Notes: generated from the sequence alone by a model not told the origin. A stretch of 64,000 nt of DNA from Peribacillus saganii (GCF_003429095.1 NZ_QVTE01000016.1:124001-188000); one strand, 5' to 3'; shown: positions 1 through 9,689, counted from the stretch's first letter. Numbers and translations are program-made.

Positions 1-1
1 G

Positions 2-949
2 GTAACTTCCACCAATTCACCAACAGAGACTGAAAAACCTGCTGAACGCACATCTCCCGGAAGCAGTGAAGCAATTTCCATTGTAACTGGAGCAACTAGT
101 GGTACTTACTATCCACTTGGTGGGGGAATAGGTAAAGCACTTAACGGTGCAGGAATTGGCGTAAATGCTACTGTAGAATCCACTGGGGGATCTAATGAAA
201 ATGTTCGTTTGTTGGGACAAGGTGAAGCAGAAATTGGATTCACAGAAACTGGTATAGCCTACTACGGTTATGAAGGTATTGAGATGTTTAAGGACAACAA
301 GTTTGATAACCTACGTGGAATTATGTCCTTATATGCCAACCTAATGCAAACAGTCGTTATGAAGGATTCAGGTATTCAAAGTTATGCTGATTTGAAAGGA
401 AAGACTGTAGCGATAGGTATTCAGGGGAGCTCATCTGCTTTGAACATGCAGTTAGTACTTAAGGAGTACGGGCTGTCTTTGGGTGATATCAAACCTCAAT
501 TTGTTAGCTATTCGGAAGGTGTTACTATGCTTAAAGACGGTCAGATTGATGCGGTTATGATCGATTCAGGCATTCCGAATTCTGCTGTTACTGATATTAC
601 TACTCAACATGACGTGAATATTTTACCGATTGAAGAAGAAAAGATCAAATCATTGGTTTCTAAATATCCTTACTTCTCAAACATGGTCATCATCCCAAAG
701 GGAACATATGAAGGCATCGACGTTGATGTACCTACGGCAGGTGCCAAGGTTATGCTAGTAACTCATGCAGGGGTATCTGAAGAAATGGTTTATAAATTAA
801 CGAAAACCATTTTTGAAAAGAAAGAAGAGATTATAAAGATCCATCCGCGTGGTGATAGTATTGACTTGAAAACTGCTACTGATGGTATGTCTATTCCGTT
901 GCATCCAGGTGCTGAGAAATACCTAAGAGAACAAGGTGCTATAAAATAG
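2..949 (+). CDS. TAXI-family TRAP transporter substrate-binding protein (5' end outside window)
   Basis: Extracellular solute-binding subunit of a TRAP transporter of the TAXI type, which feeds a substrate to a membrane permease driven by an ion gradient. The reading frame is open from base 2, so the signal or lipoprotein region lies before the window and 315 residues are visible. A Thr/Ser/Pro/Glu-rich linker comes first, then the typical TAXI opening GATSGTYYPLG at visible residues 30-40 and ESTGGSNEN further on. Family knowledge says these proteins often bind glutamate, 2-oxoglutarate or other small acids; the substrate here cannot be read. The fused permease subunit is not in the window and may lie upstream. 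The aminotransferase starts 67 bases downstream on the same strand, suggesting that the imported compound is an amino-group donor or is processed by that enzyme. Confidence 0.9.
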   Translation, partial: VTSTNSPTETEKPAERTSPGSSEAISIVTGATSGTYYPLGGGIGKALNGAGIGVNATVESTGGSNENVRLLGQGEAEIGFTETGIAYYGYEGIEMFKDNKFDNLRGIMSLYANLMQTVVMKDSGIQSYADLKGKTVAIGIQGSSSALNMQLVLKEYGLSLGDIKPQFVSYSEGVTMLKDGQIDAVMIDSGIPNSAVTDITTQHDVNILPIEEEKIKSLVSKYPYFSNMVIIPKGTYEGIDVDVPTAGAKVMLVTHAGVSEEMVYKLTKTIFEKKEEIIKIHPRGDSIDLKTATDGMSIPLHPGAEKYLREQGAIK

Positions 950-1016
950 ATTTGTAAATGGAAGCACGGTGCCTCAACCGTGCTTCTTCTAAATAAGAGA
1001 GAAGAGGTGCTTGTAA

Positions 1017-2360
1017 ATGGGAGAGATTGTAATGAATAGTTCGGTGCCAGGACCAAGATCTATACAGCTTAAGCAAGAAAGAGAAGAAGCTGTACCACAA
1101 GCCCTAGCGAATGCGACTTCGATTTTTGCAAAGAAAGCATACGGTGCGCTCCTTACCGATATGGATGGGAACACCTTTATTGATTTTGCGGGTTCAATTG
1201 GTGCCCTAAATGTGGGTCACTGTCCGCCTAAAGTTGTAGAATCAATAAAAGCACAATTAGACTCTTTTATACATACCTGTTTTCATGTAGTTATGTATGA
1301 ATCCTATATTAAGCTGGCCCAACAGCTAAATGAATTGGTACCCGGAAAGTGGCAGAAGAAAACGGCACTATTCAACAGTGGTGCAGAAGGAGTAGAAAAT
1401 GCGATAAAAATTGCCAGATACTACACAAAAAGAAGAGGTATCGTATCATTTGAACGCGGATTCCATGGGCGAACACATTTGACTATGACTCTAACTAGTA
1501 AAGTAAAACCTTACAAATACGGTTTTGGTCCACTTGCCACCGACACGTACCGCATGCCATATCCTTATTACTACCGCTCTGAGCTTCCGCGGCCAGAAGC
1601 AGACCGAAATGCGCTTAGACAGTTTGAACGCCTATTTAGTATGGAAATTGCACCGGAGGATATTGCAGCGGTAGTTATTGAACCGATCCAAGGTGAAGGT
1701 GGTTTCGTTATCCCGTCGAAGGAATTTCTGCAAGGAGTTAAGGGAATTTGTGAAAAGCATGGTATTTTACTTATTGCCGATGAAATTCAAACCGGCTTTG
1801 GACGCACGGGTAAAATGTTCGCCGTTGAGCATTTCGATATTGAACCAGATTTAATGGTCATGTCTAAATCGTTGGCAGCTGGTGTTCCACTTAGTGCTGT
1901 TACTGGGCGAGCGGTTATAATGGATTCGCTGCAGAAAAAGGAGCTTGGCGGTACGTTGGGAGGAAGCCCTCTCGCTTGTGCTGCTGCTTTGGCCGTAATT
2001 GAAACAATCAAGGAAGAAAAGCTGTTGGATCGTGCTACATTCATCGGACAAAGGATGAGTGATAGGCTTAACAAACTTGCCCAATGCTGTCCGTCAATTG
2101 GAGAAATCCGATGCTTAGGTGCAATGTGTGCTGTGGAATTCGTGAAGGATCGTACAACAAAGGAACCTAATTCAGAATTGCCGCAGCGTATTGTAAAAAT
2201 GTGCTTAGACCGCGGTTTAATTGTTCTTACTGCAGGGTGGTACGGAAACGTAATTCGATTCTTGACTCCTCTTATTATAACAGAAGAGCAGCTGGAAGAA
2301 GGGCTTCAGATATTTACAGAAGTGGTTCAAGAATGTGAAAAAGGAGTGTTTAAGAAGTGA
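1017..2360 (+). CDS. Class III PLP-dependent aminotransferase (4-aminobutyrate aminotransferase-like)
   Basis: Cytosolic aminotransferase of fold type I, class III (GabT/ornithine aminotransferase group), 447 residues, the usual family length. Visible marks are FNSGAEGVENAIKIAR (cofactor phosphate region), GFHGRTHLTMTLTSK, the acidic segment IADEIQTGFGRTGK, and the PLP lysine Lys284 in VMSKSLAAGVP, followed by GTLGGSPLACAAALA. It would move an amino group from an omega-amino or similar substrate to a 2-oxo acid. A second possible start is the ATG at 1032, preceded by GGGAGAG; the first start has GAGGTG at a usable distance. Its stop overlaps the start of the next gene by four bases, so the two are almost certainly co-translated. 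The substrate is not evident. Confidence 0.88.
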   Translation: MGEIVMNSSVPGPRSIQLKQEREEAVPQALANATSIFAKKAYGALLTDMDGNTFIDFAGSIGALNVGHCPPKVVESIKAQLDSFIHTCFHVVMYESYIKLAQQLNELVPGKWQKKTALFNSGAEGVENAIKIARYYTKRRGIVSFERGFHGRTHLTMTLTSKVKPYKYGFGPLATDTYRMPYPYYYRSELPRPEADRNALRQFERLFSMEIAPEDIAAVVIEPIQGEGGFVIPSKEFLQGVKGICEKHGILLIADEIQTGFGRTGKMFAVEHFDIEPDLMVMSKSLAAGVPLSAVTGRAVIMDSLQKKELGGTLGGSPLACAAALAVIETIKEEKLLDRATFIGQRMSDRLNKLAQCCPSIGEIRCLGAMCAVEFVKDRTTKEPNSELPQRIVKMCLDRGLIVLTAGWYGNVIRFLTPLIITEEQLEEGLQIFTEVVQECEKGVFKK

Positions 2361-3991
2361 GAATTTCGGGAGGAAAAGCGATCGTTGAAGTGATGAAGGT
2401 GGAAGGGGTAGAATCTGTATTTTGTGTACCGGGTGAGAGTTACTTAGGTGTTTTGGACGCCCTCTATGACACTAACATTAATGTCATTTCAGCCCGTCAT
2501 GAAGGAGGTGCCTCTTTTATGGCTGAAGGTTATGCCAAAATGTCGGGTAAAGTAGGAGTTTGCATGGCGACTCGTGGAGTTGGTTCCACTAACCTATCGA
2601 TAGGTATCCATACGGCTTACCAGGATTCTACACCAATGGTTGTATTAATTGGACAAGTGGAACGTCCGTTTAAAGCGAGGGAAGCATTCCAGGAGGTTGA
2701 CCTTGCTGGATACTACAATCATATAGCTAAGTGGGCAATAGAGATTGATGATGCGAAGCGGATTCCAGAAATTATGCACCGGGCCTTTGCCATGGCCAAA
2801 TCTGGAAGACCGGGTCCTGTCGTTGTTGGTCTGCCACATGATATGCTAGAGGATAAAGTTGAGGTTCATATAAGGAAGCCATATCCAATTGTCGAACCGG
2901 GAGTGGATTCGGCAGCGGTTAGGGAAGCACTTAACATTCTTGCAGTAGCGGAGAATCCAGTTCTGATCGCCGGAGGTGGAGTCACTCTTTCTGGTTCTTC
3001 TGCATGGCTTATCCAGTTTGCAGAGAAATTCACAATTCCTGTCGTTACTGCTTTCCGACGCTTCGACGCCTTCCCAAATCTCCATCCGCACTACATCGGC
3101 TGGCTTGGCTTTGGTCCTTGCAAGTCCACCTTGGAGGCTATCAAGAAGGCTGATGTTATATTAGCACTAGGAACGAGATTCTCTCAAGTGAGTACGCAAG
3201 ATTATGAGCTCCTAAGTGAAAATACAAAGTTGATTCATGTCGACATTTCACCGAATGAGCTGGGGAAAGTTTACGCACCATATCATGCAATCGTATCAGA
3301 CGCGAAAGCTTTCTTAGTGGAGGCATTAAAGCAAGAAGCATCGGCAGTATCTGAAGGTCGAATGGAGATGATAGTGCGGGCAAGAAGTGAATATGAGACC
3401 TTTTCAACTTCAAAACCCTACTATTCTCAAGAGTATACAGATATGGAAGGAGTCATTCATGATTTAATTGAATATGTTCCCGAAAACACAGTAATAACAA
3501 GTGATGCTGGAAACTTTTTTGGTTGGGTCTGTCGCTTCTTTCCATTCCGTGAAGAAAAGACCTATGTAGGTCCTACTTCTGGTGCTATGGGCTATGGACT
3601 TCCTGGGGCGATTGGTGCAAAGATTGCTAGTCCAGACCGTACGGTGATTTCCTTCTCAGGTGATGGCGGATTTATGATGACGATGCAGGAATTGGAAACA
3701 GCAGCGCGTTATAACGTCCCGATCATTGCTATAGTTGTCAACAACAATATGTATGGAACGATCCGTGCGCATCAAGAAAAGCATTTTCCAGGCCGCGTAG
3801 TTGCGACCGATCTAAAAAATCCCGATTATGCAGCACTTTCTCGTTTGTTTGGTTGTCATGGTGAAACCGTTCATAAAAATGCTGACTTTGTTCCTGCTTT
3901 GAAACGGGCATTGGACAGCGGTAAGCCAGCTTTAATCGAGATTCAAACGGATCCTAGCATCCTTTCGGTTAATCAAGTAAAAAGATCATAG
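2357..3991 (+). CDS. Thiamine-diphosphate-dependent enzyme, acetolactate synthase large-subunit family
   Basis: Three-domain ThDP enzyme of 544 residues: N-terminal pyrimidine-binding domain (about 1-170), central domain (about 185-320) and C-terminal pyrophosphate-binding domain (about 350-544). The cofactor-activating glutamate is Glu49 in SARHEGGASFMAEGYAK. The Mg/ThDP motif starts GDGGFMMTMQE near residue 435 and closes with NNN about 27 residues on. It resembles acetolactate synthase but has no small regulatory subunit beside it, and it sits in a transporter-aminotransferase operon, not in an ilv operon. A catabolic decarboxylase or carboligase acting on a 2-oxo acid or aldehyde made by the preceding aminotransferase is plausible but inferred. 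It starts inside the stop of the aminotransferase (GTGAG overlap) with a GTG codon. Confidence 0.85.
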   Translation: MRISGGKAIVEVMKVEGVESVFCVPGESYLGVLDALYDTNINVISARHEGGASFMAEGYAKMSGKVGVCMATRGVGSTNLSIGIHTAYQDSTPMVVLIGQVERPFKAREAFQEVDLAGYYNHIAKWAIEIDDAKRIPEIMHRAFAMAKSGRPGPVVVGLPHDMLEDKVEVHIRKPYPIVEPGVDSAAVREALNILAVAENPVLIAGGGVTLSGSSAWLIQFAEKFTIPVVTAFRRFDAFPNLHPHYIGWLGFGPCKSTLEAIKKADVILALGTRFSQVSTQDYELLSENTKLIHVDISPNELGKVYAPYHAIVSDAKAFLVEALKQEASAVSEGRMEMIVRARSEYETFSTSKPYYSQEYTDMEGVIHDLIEYVPENTVITSDAGNFFGWVCRFFPFREEKTYVGPTSGAMGYGLPGAIGAKIASPDRTVISFSGDGGFMMTMQELETAARYNVPIIAIVVNNNMYGTIRAHQEKHFPGRVVATDLKNPDYAALSRLFGCHGETVHKNADFVPALKRALDSGKPALIEIQTDPSILSVNQVKRS

Positions 3992-4360
3992 AAAAAAAGA
4001 TTTTTTGACCTTTCAACTTTTCATCGGAATTCATAATTTACTTATAGCATAGATATAGATATCACATTTTCACCTAAATGACATCAAGTGCACATCCTTG
4101 GAGAAATTTAAAATTCATTCGCAAAATAAAACCACGGAAAATATCAACTTTGATTTGATCAGAAGATATCTTCAACTTTATATCTTTTAAAATATTCAAA
4201 GTGATTGTAATAGCCAGTTAAGTACGGGAAGAAAATGCTTCCGTTTTCTTAATGGTCATAAAACGTTCAAATATTTGAAATGGTGTTAATTCTTTTATTA
4301 CCTTTTTAGTTTTCTTGCTGTTTTTTCCTCGCTTGTATTTGCGAATAATTTTGTTTGCAT
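3992..4360. other. AT-rich intergenic stretch without a gene
   Basis: No convincing open reading frame or hairpin terminator was seen. A weak A-run/T-run pairing follows the stop of the ThDP enzyme. The stretch separates that operon from the convergent tRNA-Sec unit. Confidence 0.5.
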
Positions 4361-4392
4361 AAAAATAGCGCCCTATGAATTATAATAGGGCG
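4361..4392 (-). terminator. Rho-independent terminator of the tRNA-Sec unit
   Basis: On the minus strand an 8-bp perfect stem (CGCCCTAT / ATAGGGCG, 8-base loop) is followed by CTATTTTT. It lies 115 bases downstream of the tRNA-Sec 3' end. Confidence 0.7.
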
Positions 4393-4506
4393 ACTAAGAG
4401 TAAATGTCCTACTCGGTTTTTCAAATCGGACTCAATCGGTTTAGCCTATTTTTACCGCGAGGACCGTGCAAGACTGTTATGTACAATAACGCTGTAAATC
4501 TTAATT

Positions 4507-4603
4507 TGGCGGGACCGTGTGGGAATCGAACCCACCAGAGACGACACGCGCCTCTCACGCGGTTTTGAAGACCGAGGGGCGCACCAGCTACCCTTCCGAC
4601 CCC
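4507..4603 (-). tRNA. selC: tRNA-Sec (anticodon UCA)
   Basis: Read on the minus strand, a 97-base tRNA with anticodon loop CTTCAAA (anticodon TCA, reading UGA), a long variable arm, T-arm stem GTGGG/CCCAC around TTCGATT, and an encoded GCCA end with the G discriminator typical of tRNA-Sec. The acceptor strands GGGGTCGG and ACGGTCCC form seven pairs, two of them wobble, before a G/A position. This is the adaptor that carries selenocysteine to the UGA codons of selD and the SelW-like gene about 9 kb away. It stands alone with its own promoter and terminator on the strand opposite to its neighbours. Confidence 0.93.
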
Positions 4604-4623
4604 AGAAATTAGAGAACTTTTAT

Positions 4624-4652
4624 ATTATATATAGCCCGTCGACAGAAATCAA
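4624..4652 (-). promoter_or_regulatory. Promoter of tRNA-Sec
   Basis: On the minus strand TTGATT, 17 bases, TATAAT, a close match to the sigma-A consensus. The -10 box lies 20 bases upstream of the mature tRNA 5' end. Confidence 0.75.
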
Positions 4653-4790
4653 TATAAAAGCTCGCTTGCTGGATGGAATCTGCAGTACTGCGATCATGTA
4701 GGTTCGACATTGTTTTTCTTGTTTTTCCATTAGGCTCGTGGCTATAATAAATTATACATAATAGATTACTTGATTAATGGGGTGAACAGG

Positions 4791-5219
4791 GTGCAACTGG
4801 AAGGCTGGTTTTTGTGGTTTATCCTGTTTTGGATAGTTGTTTTGGTTGGATTATTCGCGATTGGCGGCTTTTTTATGTTCAGAAAGTTTTTAAAAAGGCT
4901 GCCGAAAGAGGATGGCAGGTCCGACATGGATTGGGAAGAGCATTATGTCGAAAAGACACGCGGACTGTGGTCTGCTGATGAAAAAGTCTTGCTGGAGGAT
5001 TTGGTAAGCCCGGTTCCTGAATTGTTCAGGGATGTAGCCAGGCAAAAAATTGCAGGGAAAATTGGGGAAATTGCTGTAAAGGAAAAGGCCCCGCAAATCA
5101 CGGAAGATCTTATTATCAGAGGTTATATCCTTGCTACACCTAAGCGCGACCATAAATTCCTGCGGAAGAAGCTTGCCGAAAGAAAAGTGGATTTGCGGCC
5201 ATATAAACACTTGTTTTAG
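4791..5219 (+). CDS. yneK: YneK-like DUF2621 membrane protein
   Basis: Small protein of 142 residues with one N-terminal membrane segment (WFLWFILFWIVVLVGLFAIGG) followed by a basic, soluble part. It matches my memory of B. subtilis YneK (DUF2621); no function is known. The GTG at 4791 is chosen because GGGGTGA lies just upstream at normal spacing and the membrane segment then begins directly; an in-frame TTG at 4770 would add seven residues without a ribosome site. A terminator hairpin follows at once. In B. subtilis yneK lies upstream of citB, so this gene marks the left edge of a conserved segment here split by about 20 kb of other genes. Confidence 0.75.
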   Translation: MQLEGWFLWFILFWIVVLVGLFAIGGFFMFRKFLKRLPKEDGRSDMDWEEHYVEKTRGLWSADEKVLLEDLVSPVPELFRDVARQKIAGKIGEIAVKEKAPQITEDLIIRGYILATPKRDHKFLRKKLAERKVDLRPYKHLF

Positions 5220-5225
5220 CATCTA

Positions 5226-5257
5226 GGGACAAAACGCCATGTTTTGTCCTTTTATTT
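5226..5257 (+). terminator. Terminator after yneK
   Basis: GGACAAAA / TTTTGTCC stem with a 7-base loop followed by TTTTATTTG. Confidence 0.75.
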
Positions 5258-5336
5258 GTTTCTCGAATTTTTTCCCCATAAATATTGAATTGAAGGAAAA
5301 AAAGAACATTTGTTTCGTTTTCCGTCTATAAGCTTC

Positions 5337-5351
5337 TTTTTTTGCTATAAT
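5337..5351 (+). promoter_or_regulatory. Extended -10 promoter for sbcDC
   Basis: TGCTATAAT (TATAAT at 5346-5351 with the TGN extension) lies 33 bases before the sbcD start; no good -35 box is visible. Confidence 0.5.
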
Positions 5352-5384
5352 CAAACCATATATGAACACGGATGGAGTGAAATT

Positions 5385-6530
5385 ATGAAATTCATACATA
5401 CGGCGGATTGGCATTTGGGAAAGATTGTCCATGGCGTCCATATGACAGAGGATCAAAGACTTGTATTGCAGCAATTTATTGAAGTGGTTGACGAAGAGCG
5501 GCCGGATGCAGTTGTTATTGCAGGGGACTTGTATGACCGCTCTGTCCCGCCGACAGAGGCTGTAGAACTCCTTGATGAAGTGCTTTATACCATTAATGTG
5601 GACATGAAGACGCCCATTGTTGCGATTTCGGGGAACCATGATAGTGCAGAGCGGCTCTCTTTCGGCTCTTCCTGGTATCGCCACAGCAATCTCCACATTC
5701 AGGGAAAGATGCCTCAAAAGTTTGAACCCGTTCGGTTAAACGGCGTAAATTTTTATCTTGTTCCTTATGCAGAGCCTGGAGTAGTGAAGGCCATGCTGGA
5801 TGATGATTCTATCACGACCCATGATAATGCGATGAAGGCGATTGTCGGGAAAATAGAAGAGACTCTTAATCCAAACGAACCGAATGTTTTTGTTGGACAT
5901 GCTTTTGTTCTAGGTGGTAAAACGACTGATTCCGAACGAATCTTGTCTGTTGGCGGTTCCGGCTGTGTAGCCTCCGAGCTGTTTGAAACTTTTGATTACA
6001 CGGCGCTGGGTCATTTACATAGTCCCGACGCATTAAAGCACGATAAAGCAAGTTACTCTGGTTCGTTGATGAAGTATTCCTTTTCAGAAGCCAAACAAAA
6101 GAAATCTATTACAATTGTTAATATGAATCCTGATGGCAGCTTCGAAACAAAGTATCGCTCCTTAGTACCAAAGCAAGATATGCGTGAAGTGGAAGGACTG
6201 TTAGAAGAGCTATTGGACCCTGCTTTCTATCAATCTCAAAAAACGGAAGACTATTTGAAAATTACCCTCCACGATGAAGGATCAATCATCGATCCGATGA
6301 ACAAGCTTCGTATGATTTATCCTAATGTTTTGCATCTGGAACGGAAGTGGGAAGCTGTTGACAGCAAGCGAAAGCAAAGCTTCCAATCCGTAAAGGACGA
6401 AAAGAAAACGGAACTTGATTTGTTTGAGACGTTTTACAGTGAAATGACCGACCGTATATTTGATGAGAAAAAACGCGGAGTAATGACCTCTGTCATCGAG
6501 AAAGTAAAAAGGGAGGAAGCGTTGAAATGA
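5385..6530 (+). CDS. sbcD: Exonuclease subunit SbcD
   Basis: Nuclease subunit of the SbcCD (Mre11-Rad50 type) complex, which processes DNA ends and cleaves hairpins. The 381-residue protein starts directly with the calcineurin-type phosphoesterase signature: TADWHLGK near residue 6, GDLYDR, GNHDS, then GHAF and GHLH, together supplying the metal ligands. The ATG at 5385 follows GGAGTGA at normal distance; upstream in-frame extension lacks a ribosome site. Its stop overlaps the sbcC start in ATGA, the classical translational coupling of this pair. Confidence 0.96.
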   Translation: MKFIHTADWHLGKIVHGVHMTEDQRLVLQQFIEVVDEERPDAVVIAGDLYDRSVPPTEAVELLDEVLYTINVDMKTPIVAISGNHDSAERLSFGSSWYRHSNLHIQGKMPQKFEPVRLNGVNFYLVPYAEPGVVKAMLDDDSITTHDNAMKAIVGKIEETLNPNEPNVFVGHAFVLGGKTTDSERILSVGGSGCVASELFETFDYTALGHLHSPDALKHDKASYSGSLMKYSFSEAKQKKSITIVNMNPDGSFETKYRSLVPKQDMREVEGLLEELLDPAFYQSQKTEDYLKITLHDEGSIIDPMNKLRMIYPNVLHLERKWEAVDSKRKQSFQSVKDEKKTELDLFETFYSEMTDRIFDEKKRGVMTSVIEKVKREEALK

Positions 6531-9500
6531 AACCTTTAAAATTGACCATGCAGGCGTTCGGACCGTATGCCGGGAAAGAGCATGTTGATTTTACCCTCCT
6601 TGGCAGCAGGACAATGTTTGTGATTTCCGGGAAAACCGGTGCTGGAAAGACGACCATTTTTGATGGAATTTCCTATGCGATTTACGGAAAAGCGAGCGGG
6701 GAAGACCGTATCGGTCAAGAGCTGCGAAGCCAGTTCGCGGAAGACAGTCTGACTACCGAAGTTACCCTTGAGTTTATGCTGAGGGGAAAATCGTACGTTA
6801 TTACACGTGCACCGCAGCAGGAAAAGAAGAAGAAATCAGGGAACGGTGTTACGACTGTAACAGCCAAAGCTGAACTATATGAAATAGAAACAAACGGCGA
6901 AAAGAAACTGCTAGGTGCGAATGTGCGGGAAGTGGATGAAAAAATTAAATCGATCATGCAGCTGGATACAAATCAGTTCCGCCAGATTTTAATGATTCCG
7001 CAGGGGGAATTTCGAAAGCTGCTTACATCTGAGAGCAAGGACAAAGAACAAATTTTGCAAAAGCTTTTTCATACTGAGCAATATAAACGCGTAGAAGAAA
7101 AGCTTAAGGACGAAGCAGCTGAACTTAAAGTGCAGGCGGAAAAAAGCCGGCTTGAGCGGATTAGATTAATAAAGGAAATCTATACCGCAGAAGAATCGGA
7201 GCTAAGTGAAGTGGTACAAAGCGATGAACCAAATGAACATGTAGTCCTTCCTTTGCTGTCGGCTGAAATTGAGAAGGCGGAAATGAAACTTTTTGATATG
7301 GAAACAATTATGCAAGCGAAGGAAGCGGAAAGAAGCCGAGCTCAGCAGGAAATTCACAAAGCTGAGGACATTTTGGCCAGGATGGCTGAGAGGGATAAAC
7401 TGCAGGCTGAAAAACTGCAGCTTGAAGCGAAGAAAGAAGAGATTGAAGAACTTAAAAACTGTATTCGTTTAGCGCAGAAAGCGGCTAACCTTGAAAAGCA
7501 GGAGCAATACTGCAAAAGAATTCACTCACAGGTGACACAGCTGAAGGCAGAGCTTGAAAGGCTTACGATGGAAGCTGAAAAATGGAACAGCATAAAAAGA
7601 GAACTTCAGGATAAATACGAATTAGAGCAGGCAAAATCCTCCGAGCGCGAACAGGCAGCTGCAGAGGTCCATCACCTGCAGCAGCTAAAGGAAAAAGTGC
7701 TTGTATTTTCAAAGCTATCTACTGAAACGGGAACTCAGGAAGTCAAGTGGAAAAATGCTGTTTCTGATAAACAAACAGCTGAAGCAGCTTTCCGTCAGCT
7801 AGAGCTGACTGAAGAAAGGCTGCAGCAGGAAAAGGGTGATTGTGAAAAGGCAGCTCTATTATTTTCAGAGGAACAACGAAAATGGGACAAAGCAAAGTCG
7901 ATACTCCAGCAGTTATCACGGCTTTCCGAAACGATGAAGGACCTTGGAAATGCTGAAGCCCTTTTTGGCGCAAAAGAACAATCTATGAGGGAAATGACGG
8001 AGAAGCTGGAAAAGGAAAAACAGCAGTATGAAAACCTTGAATTAAGCCTGAGGTCTTCCCATGCAGGGATACTGGCAGCGACACTTGTAAGTGGGGAAGC
8101 ATGTCCGGTCTGTGGTTCAGCTCATCATCCAAATCCGGCTGGAATCTCTGATGATTCACCCTCTGAGGATGAAATGAAAGCCCAAAAGGCCAAGGTGGCA
8201 ACTGCAGAGCAAGCACGAAGCAGGTCAGAGTCAGAGTACTATCAAGCGAAGTCCAGCTGGACATCACTAAGCGCCAGTACGGAAGAGAAAATCGCGGGAA
8301 TTCAGGAAACAATTCCGGATTTCCATGTTTCGGACATTAGCATCTTTGAACGGAAATATAAGCTGGAAAAACAAGATCTTGAGCAGGAGCTAAAGCGGTT
8401 AAAGCTAAAAAAGGATTCACTCCCGCGGATTGAAACTGAATACAACAGCCTTAAATTGCAGCGTGAAGAAAAGAAAATGCTAATTGAGGAGTTTGGAAAA
8501 AAGGAAGATGCTTTAAAGGTAAGCTACCTGGAACTTAATGCAAAGCTAAACAGCCTGATGGATACCGTCCCAGAGGATATGCGGACACCGGAAACGTGGG
8601 AAAGCGCTTTGGGAGCAGCTCAGGCCACGCACAAAATGATGCAGGAAGCATTAGAGAATGCGGCAGCAAAGCTGCAGCAGGCAAGAGAAACGGAATCTGC
8701 TTTTTCCGCACAAAAGGCCGCAACCGAAGAAAATCATCATAAAATGCAAGCGGAGCTGGAACAGGAACGGAGCCGCTTTAAAGCGGACATGATTGCCCAG
8801 GGGTTTGAAACGTACAGCGCGTATGAGTCCGCCAAGCGTACGGAGGCTCAGCTTAACAGCTACGAAAAGACAATTGAAGCTTACGGTCAAAAATTCCATA
8901 CCATTACTGGGCTGCTTCATGACTTAGAACTAAAACTGAAAGATATAAATAAACCGGATCTTGCTGCACTGCAAAGTATGTTAAACACTGTTTCTGCCGA
9001 TCTGGATAAGTTAAGGAATGTCCACCAGGAATGGAGAATGGGCAAGCAAAGAAATGAAAAAATACTCTTGAAAATAGAGGAAATCTCAGCTTCCCAAAAG
9101 GAAATTGACGAAAAGTATGCAGTCGTTGGTCATCTTTATGAAATCACGAAAGGTCAAAACCCTTTCAGAATTACATTTGAGCGCTATGTATTGGCAGCGT
9201 TTTTGGATGATATTTTAAAGGAAGCTAATATGAGACTGATTAAAATGACCGGAGGCCGTTACCAGCTGCGCCGGAAGATTGACCCTACCCGCCGCAATAT
9301 TCAGAGCGGATTAGAACTATCGGTATTTGACCAATATACTGGGCAGGAACGGCATGTTAAGACCTTATCGGGCGGGGAAAGCTTTAAGGCTGCGCTTTCG
9401 CTGGCGCTGGGACTTGCAGATGTTGTCCAGCAACATGCCGGCGGAATTTCACTTGAAACAATGTTTATTGATGAAGGCTTTGGAACTCTTGATCCCGAAT

Positions 9501-9658
9501 CATTAGACAATGCTATTGAAGCGTTGATGGATATTCAAAGCGGCGGAAGATTGGTGGGAATCATATCCCATGTTCCGGAGCTAAAAGAACGCATTGATGC
9601 ACTCCTTGAGGTAAGTGCTTCACAAAAAGGAAGCACAACCAATTTTCTGTTTATGTAG
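6527..9658 (+). CDS. sbcC: Exonuclease subunit SbcC
   Basis: SMC-like ATPase partner of SbcD, 1043 residues. Walker A SGKTGAGKTT lies near residue 33, then a long coiled coil interrupted by the zinc hook CPVCG near residue 524, a second coiled coil, the ABC signature LSGGESF near 946 and Walker B MFIDEGFGTLD near 977. The coiled arms dimerise through the hook while the ATPase heads hold the SbcD nuclease. The length fits other Bacillus SbcC proteins and no break was seen. It is translationally coupled to sbcD. Confidence 0.96.
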   Translation: MKPLKLTMQAFGPYAGKEHVDFTLLGSRTMFVISGKTGAGKTTIFDGISYAIYGKASGEDRIGQELRSQFAEDSLTTEVTLEFMLRGKSYVITRAPQQEKKKKSGNGVTTVTAKAELYEIETNGEKKLLGANVREVDEKIKSIMQLDTNQFRQILMIPQGEFRKLLTSESKDKEQILQKLFHTEQYKRVEEKLKDEAAELKVQAEKSRLERIRLIKEIYTAEESELSEVVQSDEPNEHVVLPLLSAEIEKAEMKLFDMETIMQAKEAERSRAQQEIHKAEDILARMAERDKLQAEKLQLEAKKEEIEELKNCIRLAQKAANLEKQEQYCKRIHSQVTQLKAELERLTMEAEKWNSIKRELQDKYELEQAKSSEREQAAAEVHHLQQLKEKVLVFSKLSTETGTQEVKWKNAVSDKQTAEAAFRQLELTEERLQQEKGDCEKAALLFSEEQRKWDKAKSILQQLSRLSETMKDLGNAEALFGAKEQSMREMTEKLEKEKQQYENLELSLRSSHAGILAATLVSGEACPVCGSAHHPNPAGISDDSPSEDEMKAQKAKVATAEQARSRSESEYYQAKSSWTSLSASTEEKIAGIQETIPDFHVSDISIFERKYKLEKQDLEQELKRLKLKKDSLPRIETEYNSLKLQREEKKMLIEEFGKKEDALKVSYLELNAKLNSLMDTVPEDMRTPETWESALGAAQATHKMMQEALENAAAKLQQARETESAFSAQKAATEENHHKMQAELEQERSRFKADMIAQGFETYSAYESAKRTEAQLNSYEKTIEAYGQKFHTITGLLHDLELKLKDINKPDLAALQSMLNTVSADLDKLRNVHQEWRMGKQRNEKILLKIEEISASQKEIDEKYAVVGHLYEITKGQNPFRITFERYVLAAFLDDILKEANMRLIKMTGGRYQLRRKIDPTRRNIQSGLELSVFDQYTGQERHVKTLSGGESFKAALSLALGLADVVQQHAGGISLETMFIDEGFGTLDPESLDNAIEALMDIQSGGRLVGIISHVPELKERIDALLEVSASQKGSTTNFLFM

Positions 9659-9689
9659 TTTTATTCTCATTTAGACGGGAGCTGGGTAG

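Noticed and set aside
2357-3991. Sulfoacetaldehyde acetyltransferase (Xsc) as identity of the ThDP enzyme
   Set aside because: Shorter than Xsc and reads closer to acetolactate synthase; no phosphate acetyltransferase is visible.
4519-4701. Plus-strand frame starting MGIEPTRDD
   Set aside because: Complement of tRNA-Sec; a known false-positive pattern over tRNAs.
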